A DNA stretch of 7,786 nt, taken from contig WTGE01000426.1 of NCBI GenBank assembly GCA_011525445.1, positions 1-7,786 of the forward strand, read 5' to 3'. Positions 1 to 6,518 of the stretch are shown here, piece by piece (position 1 is the first letter of the stretch; each line of letters opens with the position of its first letter). The stretch comes from Synechococcus sp. CO36386bin_37 (GTDB taxonomy: Bacteria > Cyanobacteriota > Cyanobacteriia > PCC-6307 > Cyanobiaceae). Under the pieces are notes generated by a model, which saw only the letters and a list, made by a program, of their open reading frames with translations, ran no database searches and had not been told where the DNA came from. The translations under genes were made by a program, and so were the position numbers.

Positions 1-1671
1 GGTTTGAGCGGAGAGGCTCAAGCAGAATTCAACGCAACAAGCGAACAACTGGCGTCCCTTTCAACCCAATTCAGCAATCACGTTCTCGATGCAACACAGG
101 TATGGAGCCTCCTGATCCGTGAGCGGGACGAGTTAAAAGGACTGCCGGAACGTGCCCTGCGGGCACTGGCTGAAGCGGCCAAGGAGGCAGGGGATCAACA
201 GGCCAACGGACAAGCCCCCACTGCATCGGAAGGGCCATGGCGACTCGGTCTTGATATGCCTCGCTACTTGCCAGTGCTGACCCATGCCGATAATCGCCAG
301 CTCAGAGAAACGATCTACAAAGCTCAGGTGAGTCGAGCGAGCGATGGAGAGCTGGACAACACGCCTCTCATCGAAGAGATCCTTGCACTGCGTGGCCGTC
401 AAGCCTTACTCCTTGGTTATCAAAACTGGGCTGAACGCAGTCTCGCTTCCAAAATGGCAGACAACGTGGACGCCGTAGAACAGCTTCTGGAAGAACTACG
501 CGTTGCAGCACTCCCCGTCGCTGAACGTGAACTCGACGAACTCAGAGGCTGTGCGCGCCACCATGGTTTCCAAGAAGCTGATGAATTCGCCCCTTGGGAC
601 TTCAGCTACTGGTCAGAACAATTAAGGCAACAGCGATTCAACCTCAACCAGGAAGCCTTGCGTCCATGGTTTCCTTTGCCCCAGGTGCTCGACGGCTTGT
701 TTCATCTCTGCGAACGTCTTTTTTCCATTCAGATCAAGTCCGCTGATGGTGAAGCACCGATCTGGCATCAAGACGTTCGCTTTTTCAGAGTGAGCGATCA
801 AGAAGGCAATCCTCTTGCAGCCTTCTATCTCGATCCCTTCAGCAGACCCGCAAGTAAGCGTGGTGGTGCCTGGATGAATGAATGCCTGAACCGCTCCAGA
901 ACCTCCGAGGGCGAACTCATCCATCCAGTGGCTTACCTCATCTGCAATCAAACCCCGCCAGCAGGGAATATCCCAAGCCTGATGAGTTTCGATGAAGTTC
1001 AAACGCTGTTCCATGAGTTCGGCCATGGACTGCAGCACATGCTCACAACCGTTGACCATCCCCAAGCCGCCGGAATCAACAATGTGGAGTGGGATGCCGT
1101 GGAACTGCCGAGTCAGTTCATGGAGAACTGGTGTCTCGATCGAACAACCTTGATGGGAATGGCTCGTCATTGGCAAACAGGGGAACCGCTACCAGAAGAG
1201 GATTACAACAAATTGCGTGAAAGCCGAACCTTCATGCAGGGATGCGGCACTCTCCGCCAAGTTCATTTCGCTTTGACGGATTTACGCCTCCACAGCACTT
1301 GGACACCAGAACTGGATGAAACCCCAGATGCCTTCAGGCGCAGGATCGCAACCACCACAACCGTCCTGCCACCGATCCCGGAGGATCGATTCCTCTGCGC
1401 GTTCGGCCATATTTTTGCTGGTGGATATTCAGCAGGGTATTACTCCTACAAATGGGCTGAGGTTCTTAGTGCTGATGCTTTTGCTGCCTTCGAAGAAGTG
1501 GGACTGGATCAAGAAGACGACATCCAGGCAACCGGCCAACTGTTTCGCGACACTGTTCTCAGCTTGGGAGGAAGTCAAAAACCAGCCGAAATCTACCAAT
1601 CGTTCCGCGGCAGAACAGCAAGTACTGAAGCACTAATCCGCCATTCTGGACTTGCAACGGCCGATCATTGA
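1..1671 (+). CDS. prlC: M3-family zinc oligopeptidase (oligopeptidase A type), N-terminus cut by the window edge
   Basis: Cytosolic thimet-type metallopeptidase that degrades short peptides, including signal peptide fragments in enterobacteria. The reading frame is open from base 1, so the TTG at 4 is probably internal. With 556 visible residues against about 680-700 for the family, roughly 130-145 N-terminal residues lie outside the window. Counting from the TTG at 4, the zinc motif HEFGH is at residues 337-341. The third zinc ligand is the Glu in AVELPSQ (about residue 367), at the spacing expected from thimet oligopeptidase. Near the C-terminus the glycine/tyrosine-rich GGYSAGYYSYKW stretch, which supplies substrate-binding tyrosines in this family, is intact. 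The visible part therefore looks catalytically complete. The C-terminal sequence and stop look normal. The next plus-strand gene starts about 10 bases downstream, so the two are probably co-transcribed. The family call is secure; the exact symbol (prlC versus opdA) is a naming choice. Confidence 0.95.
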   Translation, partial: GLSGEAQAEFNATSEQLASLSTQFSNHVLDATQVWSLLIRERDELKGLPERALRALAEAAKEAGDQQANGQAPTASEGPWRLGLDMPRYLPVLTHADNRQLRETIYKAQVSRASDGELDNTPLIEEILALRGRQALLLGYQNWAERSLASKMADNVDAVEQLLEELRVAALPVAERELDELRGCARHHGFQEADEFAPWDFSYWSEQLRQQRFNLNQEALRPWFPLPQVLDGLFHLCERLFSIQIKSADGEAPIWHQDVRFFRVSDQEGNPLAAFYLDPFSRPASKRGGAWMNECLNRSRTSEGELIHPVAYLICNQTPPAGNIPSLMSFDEVQTLFHEFGHGLQHMLTTVDHPQAAGINNVEWDAVELPSQFMENWCLDRTTLMGMARHWQTGEPLPEEDYNKLRESRTFMQGCGTLRQVHFALTDLRLHSTWTPELDETPDAFRRRIATTTTVLPPIPEDRFLCAFGHIFAGGYSAGYYSYKWAEVLSADAFAAFEEVGLDQEDDIQATGQLFRDTVLSLGGSQKPAEIYQSFRGRTASTEALIRHSGLATADH

Positions 1672-1681
1672 TCCATACACA

Positions 1682-3148
1682 ATGGACGATGACTTACTTG
1701 GGTTGAGTCAGAACTGGGTTCAATCAGTTGATGACCCATCCGCCCCGTATTGCCTTGTCTCTCTCGAAGAGGCCCTTGAGAACAGCAGCCTGAAGCGAGG
1801 AATCAACCGAAGGGACTTTCTTGCGGAGCTGCTGAAGGACGTGCACCATCAACGACTGATTCCTCTCCTAGCCATGCTCCCCCGGGGCTGGAGACAATCT
1901 CCCGCCGCTTTGCCCCAGTATCTACGTGGCTTGGGAACTTTGCTGGGGGACGGTCTCATCAGTCCCTTGATGCTTGCGGCGTTCGCCGATGATCTTCAAC
2001 ATCTCGTGCCCTCCAAACGAGGTGAATCCCCAACTGCTGTAGACCGCTGGGGCCAGCGTTTCTTCCAGGATTTCAAAGGCTCGCGTTCCAAACTTCCGAT
2101 TCAACTGGATGCATTGCACATTCAATGCATTGAGTTTCAACATGCTGAACAGAACGAGAGCAAGACACGAAGCAGATTCACCCTCAGAGAACTGACTTCA
2201 CTAGGTGGCGAAATCATCTGGAGCAATCATGGACTGTCCTATCTCCAGTCAGAAGACGCTCGGCATCGGAATCAACTGATGGCACAAATCTTCAATGCTT
2301 TGGGCAGCAATGTATTGCTGACGCAGAACTCGAATATCAATCCTTTTCGATTCGAAGGTCAGTCCAGCGGCAAGGATCTGATCGCCACTCTGAACGCAAG
2401 AGGTTGGACCTGTGTTGCGAAAGTGCGCACCAGTGTTGCCAGCTTCGGACTTGGAGCCAGCACATACGTCGAAAACTACAACCAGTGGTGCCAAATTCCT
2501 CTTGGAGTTCCGTACCGAACAGGGTTGCAAGGGAAGCATCAAAACGAAATGAAAGCTTTGCTTCCTCACGCTTGTCTGGAAATGGAATTAACACCTCCGG
2601 AGGGCGAAAGTGTTTTGCTGCAGTATTACCAAGGCACAGAAGGCCTGAATGGCTGGGCTGCGATGAATGATTTGGATCGCCCGTGGCAAAACGGGCGATT
2701 CAACGGAACAGTCTGTTACTCGGAACGATCATTTACCGGCGAAGAATTAGCAGCTGCTGTTGATCTCTGTGAACTGATGGGAGCAGTCCATAATACTGAA
2801 TCCAGCTTAACTAGGCTTCATCTTGGAGGATACGGAGCCATCGGTTTTTGCATTGATTCAACGGCACTGATTGAACAAGCCATCACAGGACGTACACGTT
2901 TGTTTCCTCTCACACTCGGCGGATTATGGAGAGAGAAATTGAACAAACAATTAAACCATTTACTAGAGAAAAACTTGCGTCCACACGGTGATTCTGTGGA
3001 ACGTTACAGAATCGCTTTGGAGAGCATGCCACAAGACCTTTTTCATAATTCAGAAACACGGGAGGATGCGGAGAGAAGGCTGTTCGCAAGTCAACCCGCA
3101 AATACTCCCTTTCTACTCATTCAAGATCTCAAACAGGATAGGAACTGA
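1682..3148 (+). CDS. Conserved-looking soluble protein of unknown function, 488 aa
   Basis: I do not recognise this protein. It has no signal peptide and no clear membrane helix. It looks like a globular, mostly hydrophilic protein with a helical N-terminal half (to about residue 130) and a more mixed C-terminal half. Distinctive stretches are SLGGEIIWSNHGLSYL (about 173-188), NINPFRFEGQ (218-227), VLLQYYQGTEGLNGW (311-325) and LHLGGYGAIGFCIDS (379-393), followed by FPLTLGGLWREKL (408-420). The glycine- and aromatic-rich motifs suggest a folded domain rather than a spurious frame. Start choice: ATG at 1682 lies 10 bases after the prlC stop. An in-frame TTG at 1652 would add 10 residues and overlap prlC by 20 bases. 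Neither has a Shine-Dalgarno sequence, and I prefer the ATG. The position right after prlC on the same strand suggests one transcript. Its 3' end overlaps the convergent minus-strand gene by 20 bases. Coding is well supported by the long uninterrupted frame; function is unknown. Confidence 0.85.
   Translation: MDDDLLGLSQNWVQSVDDPSAPYCLVSLEEALENSSLKRGINRRDFLAELLKDVHHQRLIPLLAMLPRGWRQSPAALPQYLRGLGTLLGDGLISPLMLAAFADDLQHLVPSKRGESPTAVDRWGQRFFQDFKGSRSKLPIQLDALHIQCIEFQHAEQNESKTRSRFTLRELTSLGGEIIWSNHGLSYLQSEDARHRNQLMAQIFNALGSNVLLTQNSNINPFRFEGQSSGKDLIATLNARGWTCVAKVRTSVASFGLGASTYVENYNQWCQIPLGVPYRTGLQGKHQNEMKALLPHACLEMELTPPEGESVLLQYYQGTEGLNGWAAMNDLDRPWQNGRFNGTVCYSERSFTGEELAAAVDLCELMGAVHNTESSLTRLHLGGYGAIGFCIDSTALIEQAITGRTRLFPLTLGGLWREKLNKQLNHLLEKNLRPHGDSVERYRIALESMPQDLFHNSETREDAERRLFASQPANTPFLLIQDLKQDRN
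3129..3148. other. 20-base tail-to-tail overlap of two convergent genes
   Basis: The plus-strand 488-residue gene ends with TGA at 3146-3148 and the minus-strand hydrolase gene ends with TGA at 3131-3129, so the last codons of each are encoded in the other's complement. There is no space for a separate intrinsic terminator between them, and none is evident in the flanking ~100 bases on either side. Confidence 0.85.
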
Positions 3149-4232
3149 TGTTACTTCGTTCCAACTCACGACAAATTTCCTTCACGACATTCTGCCTAAA
3201 TGCCACACTGAAGGGTCCAGAAGAACCATTGTGACTCATACCCTCTATTTGATAACGATGGAGATTATGATTACGTTGCCAACGATTCCAATTTGTAAGA
3301 GGAAGAAGGCCTAAACGTCCTGGATAGGCAATTCGTCCAAAAGCAGCAACAGGATCCTTACTTCCAACGACCATGGCAACATCATTGATATTTTGAAGCG
3401 CTGCATTACCACTGAAAACTCCACAAACAGTAATTACTTGCACAGGAATACAACAAAGTTTTTGCAGCATCTCTGCGGTACCAATAGCCATCTCAGCACC
3501 ACCGCTATACCCAACCAGAACGATCCGAGATGCGTGGGAAGGATGGAAGTGCATTTGTTCTAATCGTCTCGCAATTTTTAAAGCCAGCTCATAATTCATA
3601 ACAGGTCCATAACGCCGATCAGACGAAATTCCAACCTTTATTATATTATTAGCCTGAATACAAAATGCACATATAAATTTTACAAATCCGTTCGAATGGT
3701 GCTCCTGAAGAGCAAACAATCGCTGCCAAAACCAACGCGAATAAGAGGCAGAACGAAGGCCAACATCTGTGATTGTATAAGCCTCGATACCCCTAACCAA
3801 TAACGAGTCGTTTGCAATCTCTTCTTCCAAGCAACTTAAAAATTCCTGAACTCGAGGAGGGTGACTTTCTTCACTTTGATGAATCCCATCAAGGTAGACT
3901 AAAAAATGGCGATGTGATGATTGCTTTTTTTCATTATCAGCAAACAAGCCGCTGGCATCAGGGAAACTCTGCATCCAACCTTCCCAAAACACAAAATCAA
4001 CCATCACCGAATACACACCAATCAGAGCAAGCACAATGACCAAGACCCCAGCTGACAAGCTAAGGAGCTCCATCAACGCTCTAGATTGAAAAAGAGAGGT
4101 TGCGTCTTTTCTAACAACACCTAGACCGATTAACAACAAGATACCGACAACAACCAACGCACCAATCAGTACCCGTGCACCGAGGCGAATGCTGTGCCTG
4201 TGACTCCTTAAAACGGCATTACTGGCTGTCAT
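3129..4232 (-). CDS. Membrane-anchored alpha/beta-hydrolase-like protein, 367 aa
   Basis: Two hydrophobic segments (about residues 21-40 and 57-80) precede a soluble domain with alpha/beta-hydrolase landmarks. These are a strand with FLVYLDGIH (110-118), a nucleophile elbow VLVGYSGGAEMA (Ser243 in GYSGG), a candidate acid Asp293 in VVGSKDP, and a candidate base His334 in GMSHNG near the C-terminus. Order and spacing fit a Ser-Asp-His triad, so activity is plausible. The substrate (lipid, peptide or other ester) cannot be told. The basic N-terminus (several Arg/His before residue 21) and an even number of helices suggest the catalytic domain faces the cytoplasm. That topology is inferred. The ATG overlaps the stop of the upstream membrane-protein gene as ATGA, which suggests coupled translation; no Shine-Dalgarno sequence is seen. 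The codon region is AT-rich in places (3601-3720 is about 36% GC by hand count). It carries two in-frame slippery heptamers at the anchor/catalytic junction. Closest known family not identified. Confidence 0.82.
   Translation of the reverse strand: MTASNAVLRSHRHSIRLGARVLIGALVVVGILLLIGLGVVRKDATSLFQSRALMELLSLSAGVLVIVLALIGVYSVMVDFVFWEGWMQSFPDASGLFADNEKKQSSHRHFLVYLDGIHQSEESHPPRVQEFLSCLEEEIANDSLLVRGIEAYTITDVGLRSASYSRWFWQRLFALQEHHSNGFVKFICAFCIQANNIIKVGISSDRRYGPVMNYELALKIARRLEQMHFHPSHASRIVLVGYSGGAEMAIGTAEMLQKLCCIPVQVITVCGVFSGNAALQNINDVAMVVGSKDPVAAFGRIAYPGRLGLLPLTNWNRWQRNHNLHRYQIEGMSHNGSSGPFSVAFRQNVVKEICRELERSNISSYPV
3876..3930 (-). promoter_or_regulatory. Candidate -1 ribosomal frameshift site (two slippery heptamers plus stem-loop)
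   Basis: Read on the minus strand within the membrane-hydrolase gene, the zero-frame codons GAA AAA AAG (residues 101-103) contain A_AAA_AAG at 3930-3924. Codons CAT TTT TTA (109-111) contain T_TTT_TTA at 3906-3900. Both match the X_XXY_YYZ pattern in the correct frame. Seven bases after the second is an inverted repeat TTGATG-ggatt-CATCAA (3892-3876), a spacing typical of frameshift stimulators, though the stem is short and AT-rich. A -1 shift at either site meets TGA at 3891-3889 and gives a 114-residue product with the two membrane helices but no catalytic domain. The sequence match is observed; function is inferred, and AT-rich DNA makes such runs more likely by chance. Confidence 0.3.
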
Positions 4233-4780
4233 CGTTGCACTTGAAAGGAAACTTCTTTAGCTAATGTGTCATAACTGGAGCGCCAACGCTGCGCAAATAA
4301 AGCACCTACAAGTAGCAAGGCAATAATATAACCGGGAAGACAAATGACGAAAGCATGGAGAAGGGGTATGCCATACATCGCATTCACCAATATCATCATA
4401 TTAAGGTGAATAGAAGCTAATAGTGTTACTGCAATAAGATCACTGACATAGGGAGCAGCAACCAAAACATAAAATAGTCCAGGCCATAGCGCCACTGCCA
4501 TCTGATTGCCAAATGTTATGGGATGCAATGGTATTCGTTCCAGTAAAGCCAACATTAGGCAATGAGAAACAAGACATAAGAGAAGAGCCAAACTGAGCAC
4601 AAGTGCATCCATCACCATATGGAAAAAGATTTGCCTGGGCGTGAGTCGATTGGCAAGCAAGGAGAAAAGATGCGAAGCAGACATTGAAAGGCCGACTGCA
4701 GCAAGAAAAGCCACACCCGTATCAACAGCCATGAGCATCTTGCCCATCAAGGCAAGCGTTTCAGAAAGTTGCTCAAGCAT
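4229..4780 (-). CDS. Integral membrane protein of unknown function, five predicted helices, 183 aa
   Basis: Not recognised. Hydrophobic segments lie at about residues 21-42, 55-80, 93-112, 114-134 and 140-163, with a short charged tail (QRWRSS...). The number and layout of the helices weakly recall Yip1-type membrane proteins, but I see no signature that would justify that name. Start choice: the ATG at 4780 falls 4 bases after the stop of the upstream DUF6629 gene. An in-frame TTG at 4816 would add 12 residues and overlap that gene by 32 bases; I consider it less likely. The stop overlaps the ATG of the downstream hydrolase gene (ATGA at 4232-4229). It is therefore the middle gene of a tightly coupled trio. 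It is among the most AT-rich parts of the window (4381-4440 is 30% GC by hand count). It may form a complex with one or both neighbours, but that is only a guess from gene order. Confidence 0.78.
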   Translation of the reverse strand: MLEQLSETLALMGKMLMAVDTGVAFLAAVGLSMSASHLFSLLANRLTPRQIFFHMVMDALVLSLALLLCLVSHCLMLALLERIPLHPITFGNQMAVALWPGLFYVLVAAPYVSDLIAVTLLASIHLNMMILVNAMYGIPLLHAFVICLPGYIIALLLVGALFAQRWRSSYDTLAKEVSFQVQR

Positions 4781-4784
4781 CGGT

Positions 4785-5480
4785 TCAAGAACGCTGAACC
4801 TGTGGGCGATTGACAATCCACACCACCATTATTGAGAGGATCGCACAATAGAAACACCAAACGGAGTTAAAAGTGGCGCTATATGTTACCCAGGTAAGAA
4901 AGATGGAAACAAAGATCAAAATCCCAAACAGCTTCACTGCGCGGTCGCTAACAGCAATCAAGGGCAGAACGATGAATCCCCAATAAATTAATTCACCAAC
5001 AGGCTGAGTATTCACAAAGTTATGAAAAATACTATGCAGATTGGAAACGTCATACATCAACCGACCATTACTAAACACAGAAGGCTGAAGAGCCGGAGGG
5101 TTGAGCAAGAGAGGCACATAGAAAATAATTCCTAAGACGGTTGAAACAATGGCAACCCATTTCAAACGTTTCTGCAAACCGGAGGAATCCGTTGTTCGGC
5201 TAATCGACCACGCACTCCACGGTATCCAAATCATCCAGAAGCAATAAGCAAAGAACAAAAAGCCAAGTCCGGCAAGCGAAGTCAACGGTTCAATCTTTCC
5301 TGCCACGATTCCAGTCCACTCCAGACCCTCAACAAATTGCTGAACACCAAAAAAGAAAGGAACAAGTGCTAAAGGTTGATAACCAGGACGTTCTGCCTTA
5401 GAGGCAAGGTGGTGGGCATACAAGCCCAAGGGCACTAAAACCGCGGATGCAGTGAAACTCGCTGAAGCCGAGAAGCACAT
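4785..5480 (-). CDS. DUF6629-type multi-pass membrane protein, 231 aa
   Basis: The N-terminus MCFSASASF, the segment FGVQQFVEGLEW (residues 44-55) and the C-terminal SVWCFYCA (206-213) are the pattern I associate with the uncharacterised DUF6629 membrane family, found in many bacteria including cyanobacteria. The family name is from memory and needs a profile search. About six or seven hydrophobic segments are visible (roughly 8-24, 36-50, 68-90, 107-125, 165-177, 184-201, 208-223), with a polar stretch around 130-160 containing several His and Asn (NLHSIFHN). No enzymatic motif is evident. The ATG at 5480 begins the canonical family N-terminus, so the start is well supported despite the absence of a Shine-Dalgarno sequence. 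It is the first gene of the minus-strand membrane trio and is separated from the upstream lipase-like gene by only 53 bases. Confidence 0.85.
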   Translation of the reverse strand: MCFSASASFTASAVLVPLGLYAHHLASKAERPGYQPLALVPFFFGVQQFVEGLEWTGIVAGKIEPLTSLAGLGFLFFAYCFWMIWIPWSAWSISRTTDSSGLQKRLKWVAIVSTVLGIIFYVPLLLNPPALQPSVFSNGRLMYDVSNLHSIFHNFVNTQPVGELIYWGFIVLPLIAVSDRAVKLFGILIFVSIFLTWVTYSATFNSVWCFYCAILSIMVVWIVNRPQVQRS

Positions 5481-5533
5481 GGGTTCACAATCAATCTGAA
5501 ACCAATTTTGGCCAGATCTGACAACAATGTCAG
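5481..5533. other. 53-base gap between the lipase-like gene and the membrane trio
   Basis: This is the largest non-coding stretch in the window. It holds a perfect 5-base inverted repeat CTGAC-aacaat-GTCAG (5518-5533) directly after the lipase-like stop codon, and a small CCAA/TTGG dyad at 5502-5511. Neither is followed by a T-run on the minus strand, so I do not call a terminator. No convincing -35/-10 pair stands out either. Transcription from the proA-folB-hydrolase genes could continue into the DUF6629 gene, or a weak promoter could sit here or inside the upstream coding sequence. Confidence 0.3.
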
Positions 5534-6139
5534 TTAATCACTGTGAAGTATTTCAACCAAAAGATCGAGGGACTTTGGGTGTGACATTAACTGCTGATGG
5601 GTCCAAACCCGCACTCTTCGAGAGGACCCGATCGGAAGCACGGCTTGCCATCCCGGCACAACCATTAGATCCCATCGACAGAAAAGACTGATGCAATCCA
5701 CGCCTTGCAACGCAGAACAATCCTGATTGAGAGAACGCAACAAAGGACTGCCTCGCTTCATGTCTGCCAAACCCGCAAACAACCAAGACGGAATCAACTG
5801 CGCTGTAAGCGTTCCCATTTGGGGACTACCGACGCTGAGAAAGCGATAAGTTCGCTGACCTCCCCCAAACTCTTGAAGCCAGATCCGTGCAATCACACCT
5901 CCCATCGAAAATCCAAGGAGGTCGATAGGCCGATCGAAGTCCCATTGCACTCGAATCTGACTGTCCAATTGCTGGGCGAGATGGCGCAAAGGAGTCGCAC
6001 CGAAGCGATGGGGCAAGTGCGGGGAGAACACGGACTGGCGATGTCCTTGGAGACGACGCTCCAAGCGCGAAAACAACCGTGGCGTATCAAACAGACCGTG
6101 CACGAGCACGAGTGGCCGAGTAGCAGGGTTAAATCGCAT
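5534..6139 (-). CDS. Small alpha/beta hydrolase, lipase/esterase type, 201 aa
   Basis: A compact alpha/beta hydrolase resembling the bacterial triacylglycerol-lipase/PGAP1-like group. Numbering from the ATG at 6139: the oxyanion-hole motif LVHGLFDTP is at about 11-19, and the nucleophile elbow LLGFSMGGVIAR has Ser78. A VGSPQMGT turn typical of lipases is at about 103-110. Candidate Asp157 is in RWDLMVVP, where the family often places its acid, and candidate His187 is in MSHP close to the C-terminus. The triad looks complete. No signal peptide is seen, so it probably acts in the cytosol. Natural substrate unknown; lipid or ester turnover is only a family-level expectation. The start is the ATG that shares one base with the folB stop (TGATG); a TTG immediately upstream at 6142 is an alternative. 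This arrangement suggests translation coupled to folB. GC content resembles folB and proA rather than the AT-rich genes downstream. Confidence 0.88.
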   Translation of the reverse strand: MRFNPATRPLVLVHGLFDTPRLFSRLERRLQGHRQSVFSPHLPHRFGATPLRHLAQQLDSQIRVQWDFDRPIDLLGFSMGGVIARIWLQEFGGGQRTYRFLSVGSPQMGTLTAQLIPSWLFAGLADMKRGSPLLRSLNQDCSALQGVDCISLFCRWDLMVVPGWQAVLPIGSSRRVRVWTHQQLMSHPKSLDLLVEILHSD

Positions 6140-6513
6140 CAAGAAGGTGTCACATCTGGCCAGTGGCGCCAGCGTTCAACAGCAACCGTACCGCTGAAAC
6201 CAGGGATGGGAGGACGGCACTTCTGCAAGATCAGATGGACAGGTAAGGGACCATAAAGACCCTCGAGCACAGCAAAGATCTCTTCACTGAAGCGCTCAAT
6301 CGTGGAACAATTAAACTCTTTTACTAACTGCTGAAGTGCGATCACAGCAAGGCTGTAATCAGCAGTGTGATCAAGAGCATCGTTCTGGGCCGATTGACTG
6401 AGGTCGAGTCCCAAAGAGATATCAAGCTGAAACCATTGCCCATCACGGCGTTCGTGCTCCAGAACACCGACATGGGCCCAAAGGCGTAGCTCCTGAAGAT
6501 GAATCCAATCCAT
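6139..6513 (-). CDS. folB: Dihydroneopterin aldolase
   Basis: Converts 7,8-dihydroneopterin to 6-hydroxymethyl-7,8-dihydropterin and glycolaldehyde in tetrahydrofolate synthesis, in the cytosol, normally as an oligomeric ring. At 124 residues it has the family's usual length. Using the ATG at 6513, the known catalytic or binding positions fall where the E. coli enzyme has them: Glu21 (in LEHER), Tyr53 (in ADYS), Glu73 (in TIERF) and Lys98 (in LQKCRPP). The GV pair at 16-17 also aligns. That numbering supports this start over a GTG at 6522, which would add three residues and overlap the proA stop by four bases (GTGA). The ATG lies 5 bases after the proA stop. The 3' end shares one base with the start of the lipase-like gene. 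It is the middle gene of a proA-folB-hydrolase operon. Confident in function; the start is a reasoned choice. Confidence 0.95.
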   Translation of the reverse strand: MDWIHLQELRLWAHVGVLEHERRDGQWFQLDISLGLDLSQSAQNDALDHTADYSLAVIALQQLVKEFNCSTIERFSEEIFAVLEGLYGPLPVHLILQKCRPPIPGFSGTVAVERWRHWPDVTPS

Positions 6514-6518
6514 GGACT

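Noticed and set aside
622..1176. 184-residue open frame on the minus strand inside prlC
   Set aside because: Fully antisense to a clear M3 peptidase with intact motifs; the translation shows no family features and is best explained as a shadow frame.
1316..1636. 106-residue plus-strand open frame in another frame of prlC
   Set aside because: Nested inside the PrlC C-terminal coding region, with no independent start context and no recognisable motif.
2109..2130. Perfect 8-base inverted repeat ATGCATTG-cacatt-CAATGCAT inside the 488-residue gene
   Set aside because: A rough expectation is about one such perfect 8-base hairpin per window of this size by chance; it is inside a coding region with no other regulatory context.
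2980..3000. Inverted repeat TCCACA...TGTGGA near the end of the 488-residue gene
   Set aside because: Only 6 bases per arm with a 9-base loop, no T-run after it, and well inside the coding sequence; not a credible terminator.
4781..4816. TTG start at 4816 for the five-helix membrane protein
   Set aside because: It would overlap the DUF6629 gene by 32 bases, while an ATG at 4780 lies just after that gene's stop; kept only as an alternative start.
5518..5533. CTGAC-aacaat-GTCAG hairpin as an intrinsic terminator for the lipase-like gene
   Set aside because: The stem is only 5 base pairs and the minus-strand sequence after it (5517 downward) has no run of T, so it lacks the key feature of an intrinsic terminator.
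5705..6256. 183-residue open frame on the plus strand across the lipase-like and folB genes
   Set aside because: Antisense to two genes with recognisable catalytic residues; composition is low in hydrophobic core residues and rich in Arg, Gln, Thr and Pro, as expected of a shadow.
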